From assembly GCA_015679605.1 (NCBI GenBank), contig JAAAVE010000754.1, positions 957 through 11,666 of the forward strand: a stretch of DNA of 10,710 nucleotides, given 5' to 3'. A model generated the notes under the pieces. The model made no database searches. It was not told the DNA's origin and was given only the letters and a program-made list of their open reading frames with translations. The DNA is from Podila epigama (lineage: Eukaryota > Mortierellomycota > Mortierellomycetes > Mortierellales > Mortierellaceae). Position 1 is the stretch's first letter. Every line of letters begins with the position of its first letter. This document shows positions 1 through 8,113 of this stretch, piece by piece. Both the position numbers and the translations under genes were made by a program.

Positions 1-105
1 CATACACCCAAAAAAAAAAAAATCATGCACCATGGCTAATAACACAATGTCCCTTTCTTTTCTTTTTTTTTTTGCAACAACTTGACAACTTGTTATATCT
101 TGTAG

Positions 106-357
106 ACATCTTCTCTTGAGGGCGAGCTCCGCGGAAAGGTCTTCTCGATCGAGTACATCAAGTCAAAGGTCATCAGCATGTTGACTGGAGCCACTGGTGG
201 TGGTGATGGCTCACCCTTCGGCGCCATTCTCGGCGCCGTCATGGGCAAGGTTGGCGGTGGATCAGGTGGAAAAGGAGGTGATGATGATGGCGACGGGAAC
301 CCGATGGCCTTACTGGGCGGATTGGCCAGTCAGTTCTTGAGTAAACGAGAAAACTAA
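106..357 (+). CDS. 3'-terminal exon of an unrecognised gene (partial)
   Basis: A plus-strand exon opens directly after an acceptor ending TTGTAG at 100-105 and runs 84 codons to a TAA at 355-357. The preceding sequence (1-105) reads as the end of an intron, with a poly-T stretch at 58-73. The first ~28 residues (TSSLEGELRGKVFSIEYIKS...) look like an ordinary folded or helical segment. The remaining ~55 form a Gly/Asp-rich tail with short hydrophobic blocks (PFGAILGAVMGKV, MALLGGLASQFL), ending SKREN. Upstream exons lie outside the window, so the start, length and domains of the protein are unknown. I do not recognise the family. The reading frame is supported by the exact acceptor, the clean open frame and the wobble-biased codons, but a gene call from one terminal exon is only moderately secure. 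Confidence 0.6.
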   Translation, partial: TSSLEGELRGKVFSIEYIKSKVISMLTGATGGGDGSPFGAILGAVMGKVGGGSGGKGGDDDGDGNPMALLGGLASQFLSKREN

Positions 358-612
358 CCCCGTTCGTCGTCGTCGTCGTCGTCGTTTTAATCAGTGCACA
401 TTTGGCCTTCCTTTCTCTTGTGGATTTTCTCCCACCCGTACCCACCACAAAATATCCCTCAACTTGTAGATATCACATCAAAAAAACAAAAACAAAAACA
501 AAACATAGTCCTGTACACACGAATGAAAAAAGAAAAGATGGAAAAGGATCTCAAAAGAAGAAAAAAGAAAAAAAGACAATCTCTGTGTATTGGTTGTACA
601 ACTTTTGCATGG

Positions 613-640
613 ATGGGTCAATGGGTCAATGGGTCAATGG
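613..640. repeat. 8-bp tandem repeat, 3.5 copies
   Basis: The unit ATGGGTCA is repeated perfectly at 613-620, 621-628 and 629-636, followed by a partial ATGG to 640. A related TGGGTCGC follows at 657-664. It lies in the 3' spacer and overlaps no supported gene. Confidence 0.85.
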
Positions 641-1012
641 TTTGAGCACTTGACCATGGGTCGCGATCGACGCATACAACACCAGACAATGAAGGAAGGC
701 ACTAGCATGAGGGACAAGCAGAGCACTATTGCTGACTGGAGTGTGTATATGGCCAAAAGGGGTCGCCTAGTTTCTTGGATAAATGTCCCATTGGACCCTG
801 GATAACGCGTTTCATGGATCGTGGGTGTCGTGTAAGGCCTAAACGAGAACGTTTGCCTCGATTGGGTCGACCAAACAGGTGGGAGGGTCGCCTCCGGGAG
901 TGATACCGTCGGTTCAATTGGATCAAAGGGATCTCGAGGTGCACCAGTTGGCTCTGTAACGGAAGGAAGTGTCAACGAAAGATCTGGGAAAGTGAAAATT
1001 AATGGAACCATG

Positions 1013-1110
1013 CTTGCTATTGCTGTTGCTGTTGCTATTGCTATTGGTATTGCTGCTGATGATGCTTTTGATTTTGCTTCTGCTTCTGTTGTTGCACTTG
1101 TTGCTGTAGA
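1013..1110. repeat. Degenerate trinucleotide/hexanucleotide array (TTGCTG-like)
   Basis: The plus strand reads as imperfect copies of TTGCTA, TTGCTG, TTGCTT and TTCTGT units. On the opposite strand this becomes runs of GCA, ACA and ATA codons, which explains the Ala/Thr/Ile-rich part of the 177-codon minus-strand frame. It is an eroded microsatellite in the 3' flank of the IDH gene. Confidence 0.75.
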
Positions 1111-1380
1111 CTTGATAAGGGTTGTTGGTACAAAAATACAAAAACCGTGTCGTTGAATCTCGCGCATAATATATCTCTTTTTTTCTTTCCCCCCCTCTTG
1201 CTACCTTTCTTCACTTTTCCTAGCTTGGCCACTTTGCTCTTTGTGAACATTGAAAACAAAGATTTCAACAAGGCCACACTTCATCACACCTTCAGCCTCA
1301 TGGTTTTTCTGTGGTCATGCCATTATGCAAGTTTTATCTACAATGTGCTATCTTTCATGTTCGTCTATTCCAGAGTTCTT

Positions 1381-3480
1381 TCAAACACCACGAGCCCTGT
1401 TAAAGTTGCTGGTAATAGCATCCATGAACTCGCTCGTGGTGGCATAGTGCTTGCGCTCAAGGTTGGCGCCGTGAATGGCCAAGGCAAGATCCTTGGTCAT
1501 GATGCCAGAGACATCAACAGTGTCCACACAGGCCTTCTCGAGATCCAACGAGAACTTGAGAAGCTCTTGGTTGTTATCGAGACGGGCACGGTGGGCCAAT
1601 CCACGGGTCCAGGCAAAAATGGATGCAATGGGGTTGGTCGAGGTCTCACGGCCCTTCTGGTGCTCACGGTAATGACGGGTGACAGTGCCGTGGGCAGCCT
1701 CAGACTCGAGGGTCTTGCCATCGGGTGTGATCAAAACAGAGGTCATGAGTCCCAAGGAACCGAATCCTTGAGCAAGAATGTCAGACTGAACATCACCATC
1801 GTAGTTCTTGCAAGCCCAGACAAAGCCTCCAGAAGATTTGAGTCCCTGAGCAACCATGTCATCGATCAAGCGGTGCTCGTACCAGATCTTCTTGTCCTCA
1901 AACTCCTTCTTGTAATCCCTAAGGTCAAGTACGAGAGTGATATGAGAGAATATATTAGTATAGGGAAAACGCGAATGCACCTCAGGTGGTGGTGGGGGTC
2001 AATTGTAGCGGATGAGTATAATGTGACATTAGACTTACTTTTGGTAGATTTCCTCAAAGATGTCCTTGAAGCGACCGTCGTACTTTTTCAAGATAGTGTT
2101 CTTTGTGCTGAGGTAGAGAGGCATATCCTTGGAGAGAGCCATCTTGAAGCAGCTGTGGGCGAATCCCTTGACAGACTGGATAAGGGTGTGTAAGTCATGG
2201 CAAATGTTAGATATCAAAAATAAAGAAAAGATAAGTGGCGTATCTCTGAATAATAGTCATTTTTTTGTCTTTTTGAGGTTTCCTTTTGAGGGTTGATTCC
2301 TTACCTCGTCAGTGTTGTACATGGCCAAGCCCACACCGGCACCCTCGTAATCGTAGACAACCCACTTCTTGGTCTCGCCTCCATTCTTGGGAGTGAAGCT
2401 CATTTCGAATCTGCCAGGGCCCTCGGCAACAAAGTCAGTGGCCTTGTACTATATACGAACATCCGATGGACGATGGACGACACAAAAAGAAAAAAAGAAT
2501 GAAAAATGAGTCAATTGGACGCACTGGCGGAGAGAAGGTTTTTAAATTTTTTTTGGTTGGGCCAGAAATACAAAAATGAGCAAAAGATCAAAGAGATGAG
2601 ATCGGGATAGGGTTACCTGGTCACCAAAGGCGTGACGACCGATGATGATGGGCTTGACCCATCCAGGGACGATCTTGGGGACGCTCTTGAGGAGAATAGG
2701 CTCTCTGAAAACAGTGCCGTTGAGAATGTTGCGGATGGTACCGTTGGGCGATCGGTACATCTCGGAAAGGTTGTACTCCTTGACGCGTTGCTCGTCGGGG
2801 GTGATGGTTGCGCACTTGATCCCAACGTTGTACTTTTGGATGGCATGGGCGGCATCGATGGTGACCTGGTCCTTGGTCTATAAGATCCAAATGCATACAT
2901 ATATTTTTTTGAAAACCGAGCGTGAGAAATGAAAGCTTCTCCCATGCAGACGTTGCATGCGTATAGGATGGACGAATGTGAAGATGGAGGCGTTTGGTGT
3001 GCACCTACCTGCTCACGGTGGTTCATGCCCAGATCGTAGTACTTGATGTCGAGGTTGACATGGGGCAGAATAAGCTATATCATATCGATCAGATGTACGC
3101 TGTTAATTCCCTCTGGATCTCTTGTTATATGATCTGTTTGGAGGTGTTTTAGATTTTTTTGGTGATAACCTCAAGCTCACCTTCTCCTTGATGGATTGCC
3201 AGATGATGCGAGTCATTTCATCACCATCCAAGTCGACGACAGGGTTAGCGACTTGAATGCGAGCATCCTTTGAGTCTGTAGGTTGAACATGTAATGGGAA
3301 TGAGTGGTGACATTTGTTAGTGATTAATGTTGTCTTTTTTAGCACGCGTGTCCAAGGCAAGGAAAAAATTAAAGAGTGTCACTTGCAGGAGCGGACGGCT
3401 TGTGCCTGAGCAGAGGCCAAGGCAGCCGTTCTGGCGAGGGAAGGGAAGGCGCGACGGGAAGAAGTGGCGAGGAATGACAT
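1381..3480 (-). CDS. IDP1: NADP-dependent isocitrate dehydrogenase, mitochondrial
   Basis: This enzyme oxidatively decarboxylates isocitrate to 2-oxoglutarate, making NADPH in the mitochondrial matrix. Seven exons on the minus strand: 3480-3387, 3275-3181, 3074-3009, 2877-2617, 2448-2305, 2175-2039 and 1918-1381. They join in frame to 1,335 bp, 444 residues, a normal length. The N-terminus ([15 protein letters not shown], with no acidic residue before about residue 34) is a typical matrix presequence; mature homology begins near [25 protein letters not shown]. Active-site residues known from human IDH1 are all present: Ser128, Asn130 and Arg134 (SPNGTIR), Arg143, Arg166 (GRHAFGDQ), Tyr173, Lys245 (LSTKNT) and metal-binding Asp285, Asp308 and Asp312. 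His342 and the Arg347-His348 pair (HGTVTRH) support NADP over NAD specificity. Intron 1 has a GC donor; the other five are GT-AG. It is divergent from SAM50. The function is very secure. The presequence supports a mitochondrial form, though dual targeting cannot be excluded. Confidence 0.97.
3276..3386 (-). other. GC-AG intron (IDH intron 1)
   Basis: Read on the minus strand, exon 1 ends ...GTCCGCTCCT and the intron begins GCAAGT, the standard consensus for GC donors, ending in CTACAG. Removing it joins T with AC to give TAC (Tyr32) and keeps the IDH frame. The nearest GT donor lies four bases further into the intron (3382-3381) and shifts the frame, giving a stop after about 42 residues. The GC assignment therefore rests on reading-frame continuity with a highly conserved protein. 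Confidence 0.85.
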
Positions 3481-4622
3481 GGCAATAAGAGTTGGGGTTG
3501 GGGTTGGGGTTGGAGTGGAGTGGAGTGGAAAGGAAAAGAGGTAAAGGAAGAACGAAAAGAAAGTAAAAGCAAAAAACGAGTGCTTTTTTTTGTGACGAGA
3601 AAGAGAGAGAACAGAGAGAGATCAAGATTCACGCGTTCTGTGCTGACTGCGCTTTTAGGACTGCTTCTTTTTTTTGTAGAATGCTCGCATGTCAAGAAAA
3701 AAAAGGCTTGTCTGTTTGATTCCCCAACGGCTGGATGAACTCTGCTCTGGATGAAGTTTATCTCTTTCTATCCACTCTGTCCCTCGCAAGTGACTCCAAT
3801 TGACAACAGAGCTCACGCATGCTGCTTTTACACTTTTACATCGGATCGACTGTCCTCTTTTGGGTCGTTGTTTGTCCCTCATTTGTCCCTTCCGTTGCTA
3901 CTGTACGTTGGCTGCAAGTCATCTTGTGTAAAATAGACTCGAGGGGAGATAAGATTGATTGTTATCACCCTTTTTTATTAACTTGCAATTTATACCCTTT
4001 CACACATCAGCATCATCACACATCATTTACAACAAACGTTGCTCGTACTTTTACACTTCATTTCTTGTGTTTATGTTTGTTACAGTTCAACAAACAGACT
4101 GTAGTTGCAGTGTTTCTAGCTCGTTAGATGACCATCTTATTACTGCAGCGTGAGGTGTATCATCCTTACGAGAAAACATAATCAGCGTCGGTGTGGTATT
4201 ATAGGCTTACCATGTCATCTCCTGATCTCGCAGCACATGGCCATGCACTCAAAGTCGATAGACGAAGCGAGGGGATCCGTTTCCCTCAAACAAAGTAAAG
4301 TTGCATCAAGTTGACAAGAGAGAGCAGCAATATGGTTGGTGTGTGGCTGAAGAATGAATGAAATCACGTTTCATGCTGTTGCGTTCCTTGTAAATAGGGA
4401 ATGGAAAGAGAAACCAAAAGGAGACCGTTGTGTTGTGCACAAAGGGAAGGGAGGGGTAATCACGAAAATTGCCCAAGGGAGAAAAGACTCTTTTCTTTTT
4501 TCCCGACAGGGCCAAAGAAAAACTTTTGATCCTTCAGCATTTTGACTCGAGTGGCCCCCCCTAATCCTTGGATCCCTTCAACAGCCATCTAGAACATCTA
4601 GGACAAAGAAAGAGAGAAGGAA
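3481..4622. promoter_or_regulatory. Divergent upstream region shared by IDH and SAM50
   Basis: These 1,142 bp separate the start codons of the two divergent mitochondrial genes and should contain both promoters and 5' UTRs. On the IDH side (about 3491-3620) the plus strand is strongly purine-rich, so the IDH-sense strand is C/T-rich, as in many fungal leaders. A G-rich hexamer array lies immediately next to the IDH start. On the SAM50 side there is an A/G-rich leader (4600-4622) before the ATG. I see no convincing TATA box. Short open frames of 60-100 codons (for example at 3751-3936, 3819-4127 and 4354-4545) show no recognisable protein character. Confidence 0.55.
3491..3527 (+). repeat. GTTGGG hexamer array followed by GGAGT repeats
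   Basis: Tandem GTTGGG units give three runs of four G separated by TT (3494-3497, 3500-3503, 3506-3509), then a shorter GG, followed by GGAGT units to 3527. The array starts 11 bases upstream of the IDH ATG and probably lies in its 5' UTR, with the G-rich strand as the template. It resembles a degenerate telomere-type repeat, but it lies inside gene-bearing sequence. It could form a G-quadruplex by combining the three G4 runs with a downstream G run. Confidence 0.85.
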
Positions 4623-6895
4623 ATGTCGGCTGCAGTAAGTTACCCTCTACCATCCTCGGTCATTCACTTTCAATCATGCGTTCTACTATCTCCCCATTTT
4701 CCTCCGCGTTTAGTAATGTTCCTGAATTCACATTGTTTAACCCGTCAAAAACATCTCACGTCTTCACATGCATGTCATAGCAACAACCAACTCAGGAAGA
4801 GCTTGCTGCTCACAGGAAGCATCAGGAGGAATTTGAGGCTGCTGCCCTCAAGATCCAATCTATGGTACGTCTACACTCCCATAGCCAACCCTCATTTGCC
4901 TAAATGACGACACAAACCAACACAACACGAGAAACACGAATGTTATTCCGAAAAAAAAAGCAATACCAAAATATACAAACATCTTCTTTTATCCCTTCTA
5001 TCTTCCCTATCTGTTAGGTCGAAAATATCCGTCATGATCCTTTAAAGCTGCACAAGATCACGATTTTTGGCGCCGACAAGACCAGAGAATCGTTCATGCA
5101 CCGTATCCTCCAGCCCGTCCTCGATGCAGAGTCACTTCATGAGATCATTGGTCTGAGCAGACAGGCTGTGCGAAAGATGGAGCGTTTTGATATCTTTGAC
5201 GACATCAAGATTCAACTGGACAGTCCCAAGGAAGCTTGGCTCCGGGAGCGCAAAGACCGCGCAAATCTCGGTATCTGGGTCAAGGAAGGAAGCCGTGTAC
5301 AGATCAGGACCGGTACTGAGGCCGGAAATGCAGAGGCCAGTATGGTAAGCTCTCGGGGGTGTTGTAGTTATTTCGTCGAGAGATACCTCCACTTTTCGTT
5401 TCTTTTCTATTTTTTCTATTTCTTTTTTATAATTGTTCATATGGACACTTGAAGAGATTCAACTAACGACTGCCTTTTGCTTATTCTGTATATTCATAGT
5501 ATGGTGCTTTGACGGTCAAGAATGTTTTCGGAGGTGCAGAGACTTTGAGCACTAGCATGGCTTTCGGAACACGCACTTCTTCTGCTTTCCAGGTGAGTCA
5601 TTTGTACAGTGGTCGCGACTTCCATAAAATTATATGGACATTCATTCTGACATCATTTCTCGTTATTTTCTTGAACAAAACTATCTAGTTTGCTCTCGCC
5701 ACCCCTGTTCTTGCCGATCCAGACAAGAACCTGTCCATCAACCTTTTCAGCCAGGCTAGAAACAACACTCAGTGGAGCTCGTACGAGGAGGAGCTGAAGG
5801 GAGGATCGCTTAAGTACTCTGTAAGAAGAACAACCATCATTCATTTAAGCAATCTGGGGAATGCGAACGTTAGACGCAATATTCAAAAGTTTCTACCTCA
5901 TATCTAACACCTTTTTCTCGCATGGTTATCTGACCTTAGACCCTTTCTCCTTTGGGCTACCATGAATTCGCATACGAGGGTCACTGGAGAGAAATCTGCC
6001 GCCCATCGGAAAAGGCCTCCCTCAGGTATACTGACAGGAGATTGTTTTCTTCAAGACGAAATGAGGGCTCGAGGCATAATGAGCTAACCTTGTTGTTTTG
6101 ATATATCCTTAGCATTCGCGAGCAGTGCGGTCATAGTTTAAAGTCGGCATTGACGCACATGTGGGTCCATGATATGAGAGATGAACCCTTGATGCCATCC
6201 ACTGGCCATTTTATCAGAGTTATTCAGGAATATGCTGGACTTGGAGGTGATGTTGAGCACTTGAGACAAGAGGTGGAGGCTCAAGTTGCTCGCTCGAATG
6301 ACAAGGGATATGTAAGTTGGCCACGGCTATCGATGGCTTGAGAAATGGAACCATCCGACTTCACGGACGCAGCTCTCTCGTTTTGTTGGAAACATCGACC
6401 TAGATGTTAACACTTTTTCCTTGTCAACATTTCTAGATCGTCTCTGCTACTGTCAAGTCTGGATATTTGCATTCGCTCAATGGAAAGCCATCCAAGATTT
6501 CGGACCGATTCTTTTTGGGAGGCCCCATGTCTGTGCGTGGATTCAAGACGAATGGCCTTGGTCCCCGTGAGGGCGATGATTCGCTTGGAGGTGATGCCTA
6601 TATCTCTGCAGGCTTGAGTTTGCTGACTCCTTTCCCTGGTCTTGCTGATCGTGATTCGTTCAAGGCTCACTTCTTTGCCAATGCGGGATCACTCGTGAGT
6701 GTCAAGCCTGGACAGAGTGCTACCAAGACCGTGGATGATTTGACCAAAGCACCCAGCGTATCTGTCGGTGCTGGTATCGCCTACCGCCATCCCCAAGTCC
6801 GTATCGAGCTCAATTTTGCGCTGCCCTTGTTGGCATCGAAGACAGATGCTCTCTCAAGAGGCTGGCAGCTTGGCCTCGGTATCAGCTTTTTGTAA
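4623..6895 (+). CDS. SAM50: Sorting assembly machinery 50-kDa subunit (SAM50/Tob55, Omp85 family)
   Basis: SAM50 is the channel-forming core of the mitochondrial outer-membrane complex that folds and inserts beta-barrel proteins such as Tom40 and porin. Eight exons: 4623-4634, 4781-4864, 5018-5344, 5500-5592, 5689-5820, 5940-6025, 6113-6311 and 6437-6895. They join in frame to 1,392 bp, 463 residues, close to the human length (469). Exon 1 codes only MSAA. Residues about 5-32 form a charged helix. Residues about 40-120 form a single POTRA domain (KITIFGADKTRESF ... FDDIKIQLDS). The barrel occupies roughly 130-463, with FFLGGPMSVRGF at 336-347 carrying the Omp85 loop-6 VRGF motif. The C-terminus GWQLGLGISFL fits the last beta strand. 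All seven introns are GT-AG, six of them phase 0. It is divergent from IDH and convergent with the coiled-coil gene. There is no presequence, as expected for an outer-membrane protein. Confidence 0.96.
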
Positions 6896-7081
6896 AAAAA
6901 GAATGAGAAGAAACAAAAAAAAAACACGCACACAAACCAAAACAAATTATGCATAGATGTAGCAACCAACCAATCTGAAAGATGTTATCGGATGATAGTG
7001 AAGACAAGTATGACAAGATTGTACACGCTTCGATTCATTTTTTGATCCTTGGTTTCCGTTGTTTAATGAGAATGCTACACT
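6896..7081. other. 186-bp convergent 3' spacer
   Basis: SAM50 (+) ends at 6895 and the coiled-coil gene (-) ends at 7082, leaving 186 bp for both 3' UTRs. The SAM50 side is A-rich (6893-6945). No canonical AATAAA is visible for either gene, so the transcripts may overlap. Confidence 0.7.
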
Positions 7082-7558
7082 TCACTTTATGGGGTTATAA
7101 GCAATCAACTCACGGACTTCTGTCAGTTCCTTGCCAAGGCCAGCCATGCGTTCGTGCAGGGTATCCATCTCACGTTTCGACTCTGAAAGTTGTTGTTGCA
7201 TGTTCAGGAACTCTGTGGCCACCTCGAAGCCATTCTCGACCACACCCTTGTCACTTTGACTCTTTTCAATGGATTGCTTAAACTGGTTTAGTTTCTCGAT
7301 ACCAGATATTGAGTGTTGCTGCCTCCTGGATGCGTCTATGAGTTGAAAAAGAAAAGAGGAAGAAGAGGTGTTCAGCGGGAAAGGGAAAGACAAGGTAATG
7401 AATGTATACTTTTGTACGCGATTTCTGTTTATATTACCGCTGTCGAATTCATTAGCGCGTTGTGAAAGTGAGATGGATTCGGATTGTAATGTGGATAGGT
7501 CGGTTAGAATGTCTGCCAATGCTGGAAGTGACACGACCTTTGGGGCTGTTTTTGACAT
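7082..7558 (-). CDS. Small coiled-coil protein, family not recognised
   Basis: Two minus-strand exons, 7558-7438 and 7335-7082, are separated by a 102-bp GT-AG intron (GTAATA ... CATAG). They join in frame (phase 1, making Asp41) to 375 bp, 124 residues. The product starts MSKTAPKVVSLPALADIL. It has a predicted helix at about 11-38 (leucines and alanines spaced as in a helix), a polar middle (about 41-75) and a strong coiled coil at about 82-120 (FLNMQQQLSESKREMDTL followed by HERMAGLGKELTEV), ending YNPIK. It has no membrane segment, signal peptide or cysteines, so it is probably cytosolic or nuclear and part of a complex. Size and shape recall small coiled-coil subunits such as those of BLOC-1 or the DASH complex, but this is only resemblance. 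In-frame ATGs exist upstream (for example in MTRATSLCNL), but I chose 7558 because the upstream extension lacks protein-like character. Confidence 0.78.
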   Translation of the reverse strand: MSKTAPKVVSLPALADILTDLSTLQSESISLSQRANEFDSGNINRNRVQKYTFITLSFPFPLNTSSSSFLFQLIDASRRQQHSISGIEKLNQFKQSIEKSQSDKGVVENGFEVATEFLNMQQQLSESKREMDTLHERMAGLGKELTEVRELIAYNPIK

Positions 7559-8113
7559 GATGGATGAATGTGTGTTTTGAATGGAGAGATTACACAAACT
7601 GGTTGCGCGTGTCATAAAAAATTTAATTTTCAGTCTCTCAACCCTCTGCACCAATCCTCACTGTCTTGCTCACTTTTTTTTCACTATCGCATCCATTATC
7701 CATACAAACCAACACACACTCATGCATTTACACATTCTCTCACTCTCTCCATTCACTCCTTCCCACCATTATCCACCAATATATCAACAAAGGTCAATAT
7801 GGACGAGGCAGATATTCTCTGATCTATCAAGCAGAGAAAGTGGTGCCAAAATCCCGTAGGCCAGAGGTCATTTTTGATGCCCGTCTGTTTGTCAGTTTAC
7901 TGTACAACCTATTTATTGTCTAGCATGGATAGTGTTGTATAGAACCACATAATGAAGCTTGATTGACATTCGACAGGTCCTTTCCAGGGATAGAAAAGTT
8001 TTGAAAGTTGTTCAATTTGCTGTGCACGCATAGGTTTAGATGATTCTTTTTTTTATCCTTCTTTTTCTTCTTGTCAAATTGACATTACTGTTGACAATAC
8101 AACAATAGCACTC
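7559..8113. other. Spacer with plus-strand pyrimidine leader, no accepted gene
   Basis: This region lies between the start of the coiled-coil gene and the stop of the lyase-like gene. From about 7622 to 7785 the plus strand is rich in C and T (CTCTCACTCTCTCC-like blocks), as in a fungal leader pointing right. The following ATG at 7799 opens only seven codons. A plus frame without any ATG continues from there to a stop at 7921-7923 (see findings). The right part, 7930-8113, is A/T-rich and probably holds the 3' UTR of the lyase-like gene. A minus-strand AATAAA at 7917-7912, about 200 bases past that stop, is a possible polyadenylation signal. Confidence 0.5.

Larger units (their letters stand above)
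358..1380. other. Convergent 3' spacer with simple repeats
   Basis: This 1,023-bp stretch lies between the stop of the left-hand plus-strand gene and the stop of isocitrate dehydrogenase, so it should hold both 3' UTRs. It contains a (TCG)7 run at 364-384, A-rich tracts with repeated AAAAAC units near 480-505, an 8-bp tandem repeat at 613-640 and a degenerate TTGCTG/TTGCTA array at about 1013-1110. I see no canonical AATAAA downstream of either stop. One 177-codon minus-strand open frame (634-1167) lies here, but its length owes much to the repeat array and I do not accept it as a gene. Confidence 0.6.

Noticed and set aside
1147-2193. 348-codon plus-strand open frame opposite IDH
   Set aside because: It lies antisense to the conserved last two exons of IDH and runs through an intron; the frame is kept open by the codon bias of the real gene.
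2176-2217. Extension of IDH exon 6 to the in-frame ATG region upstream ([14 protein letters not shown])
   Set aside because: The acceptor ATCCAG before Ser221 gives the expected [11 protein letters not shown] junction; the extension does not match any IDH sequence.
3381-3382. GT donor for IDH intron 1
   Set aside because: Using it shifts the frame and stops after about ten further codons, while the GC donor four bases earlier keeps the conserved protein intact.
3751-3936. 61-codon plus-strand frame starting MKFISF with several cysteines
   Set aside because: It suggests a small secreted protein at first glance, but the start is not a proper signal peptide, the frame lies in a promoter region and nothing downstream supports it.
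3819-4127. 102-codon hydrophobic plus-strand frame
   Set aside because: It comes from T-rich non-coding sequence; the composition is random and there are no motifs.
4354-4545. 63-codon plus-strand frame upstream of SAM50
   Set aside because: It was considered as an upstream open frame in the leader, but its presence in the transcript is unknown and the product has no protein-like pattern.
7799-7822. Seven-codon frame MDEADIL, resembling a motif found after the Walker B region of ABC transporters
   Set aside because: It is a seven-residue match followed by a stop, with no other ABC sequence in any frame nearby; chance is the simplest explanation.
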